Below are positions 1 through 6,411 of a stretch of 10,913 bases of DNA, piece by piece. A program made the translations under genes and the position numbers. The first letter of the stretch is position 1, and every line of letters begins with the position of its first letter. The stretch is from assembly GCA_031177445.1 (NCBI GenBank), contig JAPSGP010000067.1, positions 1 through 10,913 of the forward strand. The letters are read 5' to 3'. The notes below the pieces were generated by a model. It did no database searches, was not told the origin of the DNA, and worked only from the letters and a program-made list of their open reading frames with translations. The stretch is from Acidimicrobiia bacterium (GTDB lineage Bacteria; Actinomycetota; Acidimicrobiia; IMCC26256; JACDBD01).

Positions 1-350
1 AGGCCGGCATGCTCGCGCTCACCCGTACCGCCGCGCTCGAGCTCGGCCGGCACCGCGTCCGTGTCAATGCGGTCGCGGCCGGGACCGTGCGCACGCCGAA
101 GAATCGTGCCAGCGGCGCGCCCGAGGAAACGCCCGAGGATCGGGCCGCGATCCCGCTGGGCCGCCGCGGGTTGCCCGAGGACGTCGCCGGCGCGGTGCTG
201 TTCCTGCTGTCCGACCTCGCCGGCTATGTCACCGGTCAGGTGTTGGCGGTCGACGGCGGCTCGTCGATCCGCCCGTCGTTCCTCGACGAGGACAACGTGC
301 CCGTCTTCGTGCAGGACCCGGCCCTGCGCGCACGGCTCTTGGGCTCCTGA
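1..350 (+). CDS. Short-chain dehydrogenase/reductase, C-terminal part (5' truncated by window)
   Basis: This is the last ~115 residues of an SDR-family NAD(P)-dependent oxidoreductase (Rossmann fold, cytosolic). The frame is open from base 3, and bases 1-2 (ag) fit the end of an AAG codon, so the window begins at what is probably the catalytic lysine of YxxxK, followed by AGMLALTRTAALEL. Seen next are the family's RVRVNAVAAGTVRTP segment (usually VN.i.PG.v.T), then GRRGLPEDVAGAVLFLLSD and the C-terminal GYVTGQVLAVDGG, which are diagnostic of classical SDRs. The cofactor-binding TGxxxGxG and the active-site Ser/Tyr lie outside the window, so substrate and cofactor cannot be judged. The usual PG in the NAVxPG motif is AG here. 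The stop is TGA at 348-350. The gene converges on the cupin gene and ends just before a strong hairpin. An ATG at position 9 is internal, not the real start. Confidence 0.93.
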   Translation, partial: AGMLALTRTAALELGRHRVRVNAVAAGTVRTPKNRASGAPEETPEDRAAIPLGRRGLPEDVAGAVLFLLSDLAGYVTGQVLAVDGGSSIRPSFLDEDNVPVFVQDPALRARLLGS

Positions 351-358
351 ACCGCTTC

Positions 359-399
359 TGGCGCCGCGATCGCGGAAGAGTTCCGGAATCGCGGCGCCA
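359..399. terminator. Long hairpin between convergent genes, probable bidirectional terminator
   Basis: The arms TGGCGCCGCGAT (359-370) and ATCGCGGCGCCA (388-399) are perfect 12-bp complements. Inside them a second stem, CGGAA/TTCCG (373-377 with 381-385), closes a GAG triloop, separated from the outer stem by a 2x2 internal loop. The hairpin fills most of the 65-bp gap between the SDR stop and the cupin stop, where a shared terminator is expected. There is no clear T-tract on either strand (only AAAA after the right arm), so it would be an I-shaped, tail-less terminator or a Rho-assisted or RNA-stabilising end. Confidence 0.75.
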
Positions 400-415
400 A
401 AACACGGCGGGCGGG

Positions 416-802
416 TCACGCGAGCTTCGTTCCCGCGGCCGCGGTGCGGATCGTGAGGAAGGTCATGCCGTCGTCGCCGGCGGTGAAGCCGTACTCGTAG
501 CCGCCGTGCAGCACCATCGAGTCGTGCGCGCGCAGGGTGGGGCCGTCGTCGAGCAGGGTGCAGCTGCCCTCGAGCACGACGATCATCTCGTCGTGGTCGT
601 GGCTGTGGAGCGGCACGGCGTAGCCGGGCGGGAACACCGAGTACTGCGAGTGGAACCCGCCCTCACCGCGGGCGAGGAACTTGCGCTTGGCGCCCCTGCG
701 TCGCGCTTCTTCGACCAGCTCCTTCGGCGCGGTGCCGACCTTGTCCTCGTCGGGCCACGGCAGCTCGTCGACCACGAAGAAGCTGGGCTCGCCGCTGCTC
801 AT
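416..802 (-). CDS. Small single-domain cupin protein
   Basis: The protein is 128 aa with one cupin (double-stranded beta-helix) domain, residues ~52-122. Cupin motif 1 is textbook, G60-x5-H66-x-H68-x3-E72-x6-G79, giving a likely metal site of two His and one Glu. In motif 2 (about D94 to F106) the position normally held by the fourth ligand His appears to be Tyr104 (GGYEYGF), so the metal site may be incomplete or altered. Small cupins of this kind act as dioxygenases, isomerases or small-molecule-binding proteins; the substrate is unknown. The start at 802 is chosen because GGGGGA lies just upstream and the conserved text begins soon after (MSSGEPSFFVVDELPW). The longer open frame continuing upstream runs antisense through the amidohydrolase gene and is not coding. 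It is divergent from that amidohydrolase across the 819-836 palindrome, suggesting shared control. Confidence 0.9.
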   Translation of the reverse strand: MSSGEPSFFVVDELPWPDEDKVGTAPKELVEEARRRGAKRKFLARGEGGFHSQYSVFPPGYAVPLHSHDHDEMIVVLEGSCTLLDDGPTLRAHDSMVLHGGYEYGFTAGDDGMTFLTIRTAAAGTKLA

Positions 803-818
803 CGTTCCCCCGAACTCG

Positions 819-836
819 ACCAAGCGTGCGCTTGGT
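819..836. promoter_or_regulatory. Perfect 18-bp palindrome, probable TetR-type operator (site 1)
   Basis: ACCAAGCG-TG-CGCTTGGT is a perfect inverted repeat with 8-bp arms and a 2-bp centre. It sits in the 66-bp gap between the divergent cupin and amidohydrolase starts. Size and symmetry match TetR-family operators, and closely related sequences occur at 6394-6411 and 7223-7240. One dimeric repressor site here could control both directions. The TetR at 1988-2605 is the natural candidate binder, by inference. Confidence 0.75.
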
Positions 837-842
837 AGGGTA
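836..842. promoter_or_regulatory. Possible overlapping -10 elements of the divergent cupin/amidohydrolase promoters
   Basis: TAGGGT (836-841, + strand) and TACCCT (842-837, - strand) both fit the actinobacterial -10 pattern TANNNT and abut the palindrome at 819-836. The + element would place the transcript start near 848, just ahead of the ribosome binding site. No convincing -35 hexamer is visible, so this is a weak prediction resting on position. Confidence 0.35.
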
Positions 843-843
843 A

Positions 844-863
844 CCCCCGAGCGAGCGAGGGGG
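844..863 (+). promoter_or_regulatory. Ribosome binding site of the first amidohydrolase, inside a small GC hairpin
   Basis: GAGGGGG at 857-863 is a strong Shine-Dalgarno sequence five bases before ATG 869 and decides this start. Its GGGGG (859-863) can pair with CCCCC at 844-848 across a 10-base loop, so the ribosome site could be partly masked in the mRNA. The pairing is only five base pairs and its effect is uncertain. Confidence 0.55.
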
Positions 864-868
864 CCACC

Positions 869-1966
869 ATGCGGATCGTCTCGGCCGACAGCCATGTGCT
901 CGAGCCTGCCGACCTGTGGGTGCGCGCCCTCGCCGGCGGGCGCTTCGCCCAGCGGGCGCCCCGGGTCGTCGAGGACCGCGAGCGCGGCACCCACCACTTC
1001 CTCATCGACGGGTTGGCGCCGCAGCCGGTGAGCCTGCCCGGCGCCGCCGGCAAGTCGTCGGAGGAGCTGCGCGAAGGCGGTTCGTTCGACGACGCCCGCG
1101 CCGGTGGCTGGGACCTCGAGGCCCGACTCGCCGATCAGGACGTCGACGGCATTGCCGCCGAGGTGCTCTATCCGTCGATCAGCATGGCGCTCACCCAGCT
1201 GACCGACGCCGAGTACGAGCTCGCGTGCGCCCGGGCGTACAACGACTGGCTCGCCGAGCTCTGCGCGGGTGCTCCCGATCGCCTTGCCGGCATCGCGCTC
1301 GTGCCGACGGTCGACGTCGACGCCGCGGTCGCCGAGGTCGCGCGCATGCACGATGCGGGCCTGCGCGGCGTACTTGTTCCCGGCCGGCCGCCGGAAGGCC
1401 ACTACGCGGAAGCGCGGTTCGACCCGTTGTGGGCCGCGTGCGCGGAGCGGTGGCTGCCGGTGTCGTTCCACATCGCACTCACCGGTGATCCCGTGGGCGA
1501 CCCCATGCTCGGTTCCGGCATCCGGATGATGACGGTCATGAGCGTCGTGCAGGCGATGCAGCAGACCCTCTCGCTGTTCGTCTTCGGCGGCGTCTTCGAC
1601 CGCCATCCCGAGCTGCGCGTGATCTCGGCCGAGCACGACGCCGGCTGGGTCGCGCACTACGCCTATCGCCTCGACCAGCTCTTCGAGCGCCACCGACACT
1701 GGCTCGCGCCCGACGTCACGATCCGGCGCACACCGAGTGAGTACCTCGGGACCAACGCCTGCTTCACGTTCCAGAAGGACCCCGTGGCGGTCGAGACCCG
1801 ACACCGCGTGGGCGTGAGCCAGCTGATGTGGGCGAGCGACTACCCGCACTCCGATTCGACCTGGCCGCACTCGCGCAAGGTCATCGAACGCGACTTCGAG
1901 GGCATCCCCGACGACGAGCTCGAGCTGCTCGTCGGCGGCAACGCCGCCGCCCTCTACTCGCTCTAG
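869..1966 (+). CDS. Amidohydrolase_2-family metal-dependent hydrolase/decarboxylase (paralogue 1)
   Basis: A 365-aa protein of the ACMSD/amidohydrolase_2 family (TIM barrel with one divalent metal), whose members are C-C decarboxylases or hydrolases of aromatic and related acids. Metal-ligand positions are visible: D7-S-H9 on strand 1 (SADSHVLEP, the acid-x-His form seen in gamma-resorcylate decarboxylase-type members rather than HxH), H201 (VSFHIAL), H256 (ISAEHDAGW) and D324 (WASDYPHSDS). The EHDAGWVAHYAYRLD stretch and the DYPHSDSTWPHS end are typical of a large actinobacterial subgroup of unknown substrate. Length is normal and the site looks intact. The ATG has a GAGGGGG ribosome site. 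It is divergent from the cupin and convergent with tetR, whose stop lies 21 bp away with no terminator visible between them. It is probably controlled through the 819-836 palindrome. Confidence 0.92.
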   Translation: MRIVSADSHVLEPADLWVRALAGGRFAQRAPRVVEDRERGTHHFLIDGLAPQPVSLPGAAGKSSEELREGGSFDDARAGGWDLEARLADQDVDGIAAEVLYPSISMALTQLTDAEYELACARAYNDWLAELCAGAPDRLAGIALVPTVDVDAAVAEVARMHDAGLRGVLVPGRPPEGHYAEARFDPLWAACAERWLPVSFHIALTGDPVGDPMLGSGIRMMTVMSVVQAMQQTLSLFVFGGVFDRHPELRVISAEHDAGWVAHYAYRLDQLFERHRHWLAPDVTIRRTPSEYLGTNACFTFQKDPVAVETRHRVGVSQLMWASDYPHSDSTWPHSRKVIERDFEGIPDDELELLVGGNAAALYSL

Positions 1967-1987
1967 GTCGCAGCTTCTGGAGCGGCT

Positions 1988-2605
1988 TCACCGCACCCGG
2001 ATGCCGTCGAGAAGCATCTCGAGGTAGAAGTCGGCGATCTCCTCGATCGTGTTCTTGCCGTCGGGGTCGTACCAGCGCACGCTGATCCAGATCGTGTCCC
2101 GCATGAACCGGTAGATCATGCGGGGATCGATGTCGGAGCGGAACACACCCGTGCGCATGCCCTCCTCGATCACGCCCGCCCACAGGCGCTCGGTCTCGGA
2201 GGCACCTTCCCGCAGGTATGCGAACCGTGGGGACTGCACCAGCAGGTTGAACTCGTTGATCATCACCACAAGTGCCGCCGGATTGCTGCCGAGCGCGGCG
2301 AAGCCGTCGTGCACGAGGGCCCGCAGCACGCCGAGCGGATCTCCGCCTTTGGTCACGGTTCGCCGGTACCGATCGACGGCGCCGTCCAGGAAGGCGCGCA
2401 TCACCTCGTCGAGCATCGACTCCTTGGAGTCGAAGTGGTGGTACAGGCTCCCGGAGAGGATGCCGGCGGCGTCGGCGATCTCGCGCACGGTCGTGCTGGC
2501 GTAGCCCTTGTCGGCGAAGATCCGGGTGGCGATGGCGAGGATCTCCTCTCGCCGTACCGACTCCGCCGGGACGGCCCGCCGGCGCGCCGCTCGCTCGGCC
2601 GTCAT
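1988..2605 (-). CDS. TetR/AcrR-family transcriptional regulator
   Basis: A 205-aa regulator. The N-terminal DNA-binding domain (residues ~17-65) is clear: ILAIATRIFADKGYASTTV, REIADAAGILSGSLYHHF, then DSKESMLDEV, with the recognition helix at about residues 48-57. The C-terminal ~135 residues form the helical ligand-binding and dimerisation domain. The layout recalls regulators of acyl-CoA/sterol catabolism such as KstR2 or FadR-like TetRs, but the ligand is not readable. The start at 2605 is chosen because ATGA overlaps the hyuA stop by four bases and sequence further upstream is arginine-rich shadow of hyuA. Being last in the hyuB-hyuA-tetR operon, it is likely translationally coupled and autoregulated through the site at 6394-6411. 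Binding to the three palindromes in this window is inferred from proximity and symmetry. Confidence 0.93.
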   Translation of the reverse strand: MTAERAARRRAVPAESVRREEILAIATRIFADKGYASTTVREIADAAGILSGSLYHHFDSKESMLDEVMRAFLDGAVDRYRRTVTKGGDPLGVLRALVHDGFAALGSNPAALVVMINEFNLLVQSPRFAYLREGASETERLWAGVIEEGMRTGVFRSDIDPRMIYRFMRDTIWISVRWYDPDGKNTIEEIADFYLEMLLDGIRVR

Positions 2606-4704
2606 CCCACACCCGGGCGCGGCAGCTCGAGGACCAGGTTGCGCCACCCGTCGACGACCGCGACATGTGCCGGTGGGACCACGATCGTCGCGTCCCGCCC
2701 TTCGACGATCGCGGGCCCGCCGACGGTGTGCCCGGGATCGAGCCGGCTCCAATCGAACACTGGTGTGGCGACGAATCCGCCGGCCTCCGCGAACGAGGCT
2801 GGTCGTTCGCCGACCTGCGCCGCGCCGACGTCGCTCGTGCCGGCCGCCGCCGGTCGCCGATCGGGCTTGTCGACGACCCGCACGACCCGGACGCGTGCGT
2901 TGACCAGCTGTACCGGCGCGTCGGTGTCAATGCCGTATGTGTGGCGATACACCTCGTGGAACCGTTTGGCGAGCACGCTGATGTCTTCACCCCCGAACGG
3001 CCCGCCGGTCACCGGCACCGTGAGCTGATGGGCTTGACCCCGGAAGCGCAGGTCGGCCGACCTTGTCACCACGTACCGACCCTCGCCGGCCGCCAATTCC
3101 GCGCGGCCGCGTCGCTCGAGCTCGGCGAACTGTGCTTCGACGACCGAGGGATCGTTCAGGTCCTCGAGATCGACGATCCGGGTCTGGACCAGGTCGACGG
3201 TGCGGTCGGAGCTCACCAGCCCGAACGCGGCCGCGACGCCTGCACCCCACGGCACGATCACCGACCGGATCCCGAACGTCGCTGCCAGGCGCGCTGCGTG
3301 CATGGGACCGGCACCGCCGAACGCGACGAGCGCGAACCCTCGCGGGTCGATGCCGCGCTGCACGGTGACGACCCTGATGGCGGCCGTCATGGCGGCGTTG
3401 ACGATCTCGTGGATCGCGCGCGCAGCGTCGGGCACGTCGACGTCGAGAGGATCGGCGACGGCGCGCTCGATCGCCGCGTGCGCGAGCTCGGGCGCGAGTG
3501 ACACACCACCGGCGAGACCGGCAGGGTCGAGGTAGCCGAGCAGGAGGTTGGCGTCGGTCACGGTGGGCTCGGTGCCACCGAGCCCATAGCAGGCCGGACC
3601 GGGCGCTGCACCCGCGGACCGGGGCCCGACCCGGAGCGCACCGCCGCCGTCGAGCCAGGCGATGCTGCCTCCTCCGGCACCGACCTCGGCGATGTCGACG
3701 ACCGGGATCTTGAGTGGGACCCCGGTGCCGGCCCGGGCGCCGCCGAAGCTCCCCTTCCCGCCGACCTGGAAGTCGTGCGTGATCGTGGGGTCACCCTCGC
3801 GCACGATGCCGGTCTTGGCGGTGGTGCCGCCCATGTCGAACGAGATCACGTCGCCGGCACCGACCGTGCGACCCACGATCCCCGCCGCGGTCACGCCGGC
3901 GGCGCCACCCGACTCCACCGTCGCGACCGGCCGCCGCGCCGCTGCGCCCGTGGACATCACCCCGCCGCTCGACTCCATGATCTCGATCGGGCAGCCGATG
4001 CCAAGCTCGCGCAGGTGCGCTTCGAGCCCGGCGAGGTAGCGCGCCATCACCGGCCCCACGAGCGCGCAGACCGCGGTGGTCATCGCCCGTTCGTACTCGC
4101 GCGTCTCGGGCCAGACCTCCCACGAGCACGTCACGTAGGTCTCGGGCAGCGCGTCGCGGAACGCGGCTGCAACCGCGAGCTCGTGATCGGGATGTGCGTA
4201 CGAGTGGAGGAAGCAGATTGCGATGCCCGCGGGAGCGGCGGCTGCGACCCGGTGCACGACCTCTGTGATCGCCTCGTCGGTCAGCGGGACGAGCACCTCG
4301 CCGTGCGCGTCAACGCGTTCGGCGATCTCGAAGGTGAGGCGAGGATCGACGGGCGGCGGCGCGGGCGTGAACAGCAGGTCGTACCGATCGCCCTCGACCC
4401 GCGCTTCTCGGCCGAGCCGGAGGAGATCGGCGAATCCCTTCGTGGTGACGAGCGCGATCGCTTCGGCGCGGCGCTGGAGCACGACGTTGGTTGCGAGCGT
4501 GGTGCCGTGCACGACCCGCGTGACGGCGCTGGCGTCGAGCCCGGAGTCGGCGAGCACGCGCTCGATCGCGTGCACGATTCCGGCACGCGGGTCGTCGGGT
4601 GTGGTGAGCACCTTCCCGATCGTGACGTCACCGGACGCATCGGCGAGGACCGCGTCGGTGAACGTCCCGCCGACGTCGACGCCGATCGCACATCCGCGAG
4701 TCAT
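2602..4704 (-). CDS. hyuA: Hydantoinase/oxoprolinase family ATPase subunit (HyuA-like)
   Basis: A 700-aa protein of the HyuA family (ASKHA ATPase-like), full length for the family. It pairs with a HyuB subunit to drive ATP-dependent ring opening (N-methylhydantoin, 5-oxoproline, caprolactam) or, in relatives, ATP-dependent carboxylation of ketones (acetone, acetophenone). Seen: phosphate-1 loop GVDVGGTFTDAV (8-19), HGTTLATN (66-73), MESSGGVMS (243-251), ESGGAAGVTAA (264-274), the second phosphate loop SFDMGGTTAKTG (288-299), EVGAGGGSIAWLD (340-352), GPRSAGAAPGPACYGLGG (360-377), PTVTDANLLLGYL (380-392) and FGGAGPMHA nearer the C-terminus. Start ATG 4704 overlaps the hyuB stop by ATGA, and the ATP loop begins six codons in as usual; the longer open frame upstream is arginine-rich antisense text. 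The symbol marks the family, not a proven hydantoin substrate. Confidence 0.93.
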   Translation of the reverse strand: MTRGCAIGVDVGGTFTDAVLADASGDVTIGKVLTTPDDPRAGIVHAIERVLADSGLDASAVTRVVHGTTLATNVVLQRRAEAIALVTTKGFADLLRLGREARVEGDRYDLLFTPAPPPVDPRLTFEIAERVDAHGEVLVPLTDEAITEVVHRVAAAAPAGIAICFLHSYAHPDHELAVAAAFRDALPETYVTCSWEVWPETREYERAMTTAVCALVGPVMARYLAGLEAHLRELGIGCPIEIMESSGGVMSTGAAARRPVATVESGGAAGVTAAGIVGRTVGAGDVISFDMGGTTAKTGIVREGDPTITHDFQVGGKGSFGGARAGTGVPLKIPVVDIAEVGAGGGSIAWLDGGGALRVGPRSAGAAPGPACYGLGGTEPTVTDANLLLGYLDPAGLAGGVSLAPELAHAAIERAVADPLDVDVPDAARAIHEIVNAAMTAAIRVVTVQRGIDPRGFALVAFGGAGPMHAARLAATFGIRSVIVPWGAGVAAAFGLVSSDRTVDLVQTRIVDLEDLNDPSVVEAQFAELERRGRAELAAGEGRYVVTRSADLRFRGQAHQLTVPVTGGPFGGEDISVLAKRFHEVYRHTYGIDTDAPVQLVNARVRVVRVVDKPDRRPAAAGTSDVGAAQVGERPASFAEAGGFVATPVFDWSRLDPGHTVGGPAIVEGRDATIVVPPAHVAVVDGWRNLVLELPRPGVG

Positions 4705-6383
4705 GCGAGCTCCACGCCGTAGTCGCGTGCGGCACCCTCGACCGTCACGCGGCCGGCGGCCACGTCGGCGCGTACGAGCTCCGGGTCGCGCCGTTTGGGA
4801 TCGCCGAGCCCGCCGCCGCCCGAGGTGCGCAGCACGAAGCGTTCGCCGGCCCCGATCTCGACGTTGGCGGCCTTGGACGGGAGCACGTCGATGCGTCCAT
4901 CGTGTCGCTCGATCGCGAACACGCCCCCGGCGCCGGGCGCACCGCCCTGCGCGCCCGGGGGCGGCAGGTCCATGCGCGCCCCCCGCACCGTGACGACGGC
5001 GTCGGTGAGCAGCTCGATCACGGTCTCGACGCCGAGCCCGCCGCGCCATTCGCCGGCGCCGCCCGAGTCGGGCCACAGCCGAGACGACCGCACCAGCAAC
5101 GGGTACTGCGCCTCGAGCGGCTCGATCTGCGGCAGCACCGACCGTCCACCGAGGAAGAAGGCGCCGGTGGCGTCGGGGCCGTCGGAACCGGCGCGGGCGC
5201 CGAGGCCGCCGAACTCGTAGAACAGATTGAGCCACGGCGTGCCGTCCGCAGCAACACCGCTGAGCGAGAAGACGTGGATCAGCGCGCTGGCGCCGACTGC
5301 GTGGTCGGGCCGCGCACCGGCCAGCGCGTGCAGGATCGCCTCCACCGCCGCTGCCACCGTCATGATCCGCCCGCCGCAGGCCGCGGGTGGCTCGGGGTTC
5401 ACCAGCGTGCCCGTGGGCAGCTCCGTGCGCAGCGGGCGGAAGCAGCCTTCGTTCATCGGGATCGTGGGGTCGACGAAGCAGCGGACGGCATAGACCACAC
5501 CCGAAAGCGTTTGCGAGAACGAGGAGTTGATCGTGCCGCGGGCCTGGGGCGAGGTCCCTGCGAAGTCCACCGTGATGGCGCCGTGGTCGAGCGTCACCGC
5601 CGCCTGCACGGCGAATTCGCGGTCGGGATCGACGCCGTCGCCGTCGATGGGAAACGTGCCGCGATACGTCCCGTCGGGCAGCCGGCAGAGGTCGGCGCGC
5701 ACGCGGCGTTCGGTCTCGTCGATCGACGCGGCAACGAAGCGCTCGAGCTCTTCTGCTCCGTACCGTTCGAGGAGCTCCTCGATTCGGCGGGCGATCACGT
5801 TGACGCCGGCCACGAGGGCCTTCACGTCGCCCATCACCTTCTCGGGCGCACGGCTGTTGCGGGCGATGATGTCGAGAACCGCACCCGCCGGCTCACCTCG
5901 CCGGTAGAGATGCACCGGTGGCAGCAACAGACCTTCGGCGAACGTGTCGGTCGCCAGCGCGGCGAGCCCGGCGACGGCGTTCCCGCCGAGGTCGGCGACG
6001 TGGATCAATGTGCCGGCGAAGAACACGACCCTTCCGTCACTGAAGATCGGGCGGAACACGAGGATGTCGTTGGCGTGGATCCCGCCGCGATACGGGTCGT
6101 TGAGCGCGAACACGTCGCCCGGCTCCATCGAGTCGATCGCGAAGTCCTCCAACAGCGACGGCAGCGAGCACCGCAGGCTGGCGCCGTGCATGAGGCTGGT
6201 CGCGGTGGACTGAGCGACCAGTTGCCCGCGCGCGTCGAGGATGGCCGCGCACGCGTCCGCCCCCTCCTGGATGAAGGTGCTGTGCGACGACCGCACGACC
6301 ACGACGCTTGCTTCCTCGGCTGCGACCGCAAAGCCGTTGCGGATGATCTCGCCGGTGATGGCGTCGTCGACGATGGTCGCCAT
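4701..6383 (-). CDS. hyuB: Hydantoinase/oxoprolinase family catalytic subunit (HyuB-like)
   Basis: A 560-aa HyuB-family protein of typical length, the partner of the downstream HyuA-like subunit. Seen: N-terminal ITGEIIRNGFAVAAEEASVVV, then NDPYRGGIHANDILV (95-109) and HVADLGGNAVAG (128-139). These contain H103, D106 and H128, which appear to correspond to the metal-site positions of acetone carboxylase alpha (inference from memory of the family). Further on are PEKVMGDVKALVAGVN, FAGTSPQARGTINSSFSQTL, NEGCFRPL, PDSGGAGEWRGGLGVET and the glycine-rich C-terminal GGGGLGDPKRRDPELV. It is first in the hyuB-hyuA-tetR operon. ATG 6383 has no good Shine-Dalgarno and lies nine bases after a TAGTGT -10 candidate, suggesting a near-leaderless mRNA. 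No third (gamma) subunit is seen nearby, which argues against a classical acetone carboxylase. The substrate is unknown. Confidence 0.93.
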   Translation of the reverse strand: MATIVDDAITGEIIRNGFAVAAEEASVVVVRSSHSTFIQEGADACAAILDARGQLVAQSTATSLMHGASLRCSLPSLLEDFAIDSMEPGDVFALNDPYRGGIHANDILVFRPIFSDGRVVFFAGTLIHVADLGGNAVAGLAALATDTFAEGLLLPPVHLYRRGEPAGAVLDIIARNSRAPEKVMGDVKALVAGVNVIARRIEELLERYGAEELERFVAASIDETERRVRADLCRLPDGTYRGTFPIDGDGVDPDREFAVQAAVTLDHGAITVDFAGTSPQARGTINSSFSQTLSGVVYAVRCFVDPTIPMNEGCFRPLRTELPTGTLVNPEPPAACGGRIMTVAAAVEAILHALAGARPDHAVGASALIHVFSLSGVAADGTPWLNLFYEFGGLGARAGSDGPDATGAFFLGGRSVLPQIEPLEAQYPLLVRSSRLWPDSGGAGEWRGGLGVETVIELLTDAVVTVRGARMDLPPPGAQGGAPGAGGVFAIERHDGRIDVLPSKAANVEIGAGERFVLRTSGGGGLGDPKRRDPELVRADVAAGRVTVEGAARDYGVELA

Positions 6384-6391
6384 GCCCGGCT

Positions 6392-6398
6392 TACACTA
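6392..6398. promoter_or_regulatory. Symmetric overlapping -10 elements of a divergent, near-leaderless promoter pair
   Basis: On the + strand TACACT (6392-6397) and on the - strand TAGTGT (6398-6393) both match TANNNT and overlap almost fully. Each is followed by nine bases before its gene's start codon (TTG 6407 and ATG 6383). With a usual 6-7 bp from -10 to start of transcription, both mRNAs would have leaders of about 0-3 nt. Neither start has a clear Shine-Dalgarno, which agrees. A -35 is not obvious on either side. Confidence 0.5.
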
Positions 6399-6411
6399 AC
6401 GCTTGCTTGGT
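6394..6411. promoter_or_regulatory. Degenerate copy of the palindromic operator (site 2)
   Basis: CACTAACG-CT-TGCTTGGT matches the ACCAAGCG-NN-CGCTTGGT pattern at 11 of 16 arm positions: 7 of 8 in the right arm and 4 of 8 in the left. It overlaps the -10 elements and the TTG start of the isomerase-like gene, a position where a bound repressor would block both divergent promoters. Confidence rests more on location and the strong right arm than on symmetry. Confidence 0.5.

Noticed and set aside
803..1870. Long minus-strand open frame continuing upstream of the cupin gene through the amidohydrolase
   Set aside because: It is arginine/valine-rich text antisense to a clearly conserved enzyme; the cupin has its own ATG and Shine-Dalgarno at 802.
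1967..1987. Terminator between the first amidohydrolase and tetR
   Set aside because: The 21-bp gap shows only 3-5 bp complementarities and no T-tract.
2606..2752. N-terminal extension of the TetR regulator (254-aa reading)
   Set aside because: The added residues are arginine-rich shadow of hyuA; the ATGA overlap at 2602-2605 and the position of the helix-turn-helix favour the 205-aa form.
4705..5235. N-terminal extension of HyuA (877-aa reading)
   Set aside because: The family ATP loop follows directly after ATG 4704; the upstream part is low-complexity shadow of hyuB.
6304..6313. Second ACGCTTGCTT inside hyuB, shared with the operator-like site at 6399-6408
   Set aside because: It lies in coding sequence, lacks the second arm and the GGT end, and a 10-base match of this kind can arise by codon use.
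2602..6383. Acetone carboxylase identity for the HyuA/HyuB pair
   Set aside because: No gamma subunit is seen next to them, and the motifs visible are shared by all hydantoinase/oxoprolinase relatives.
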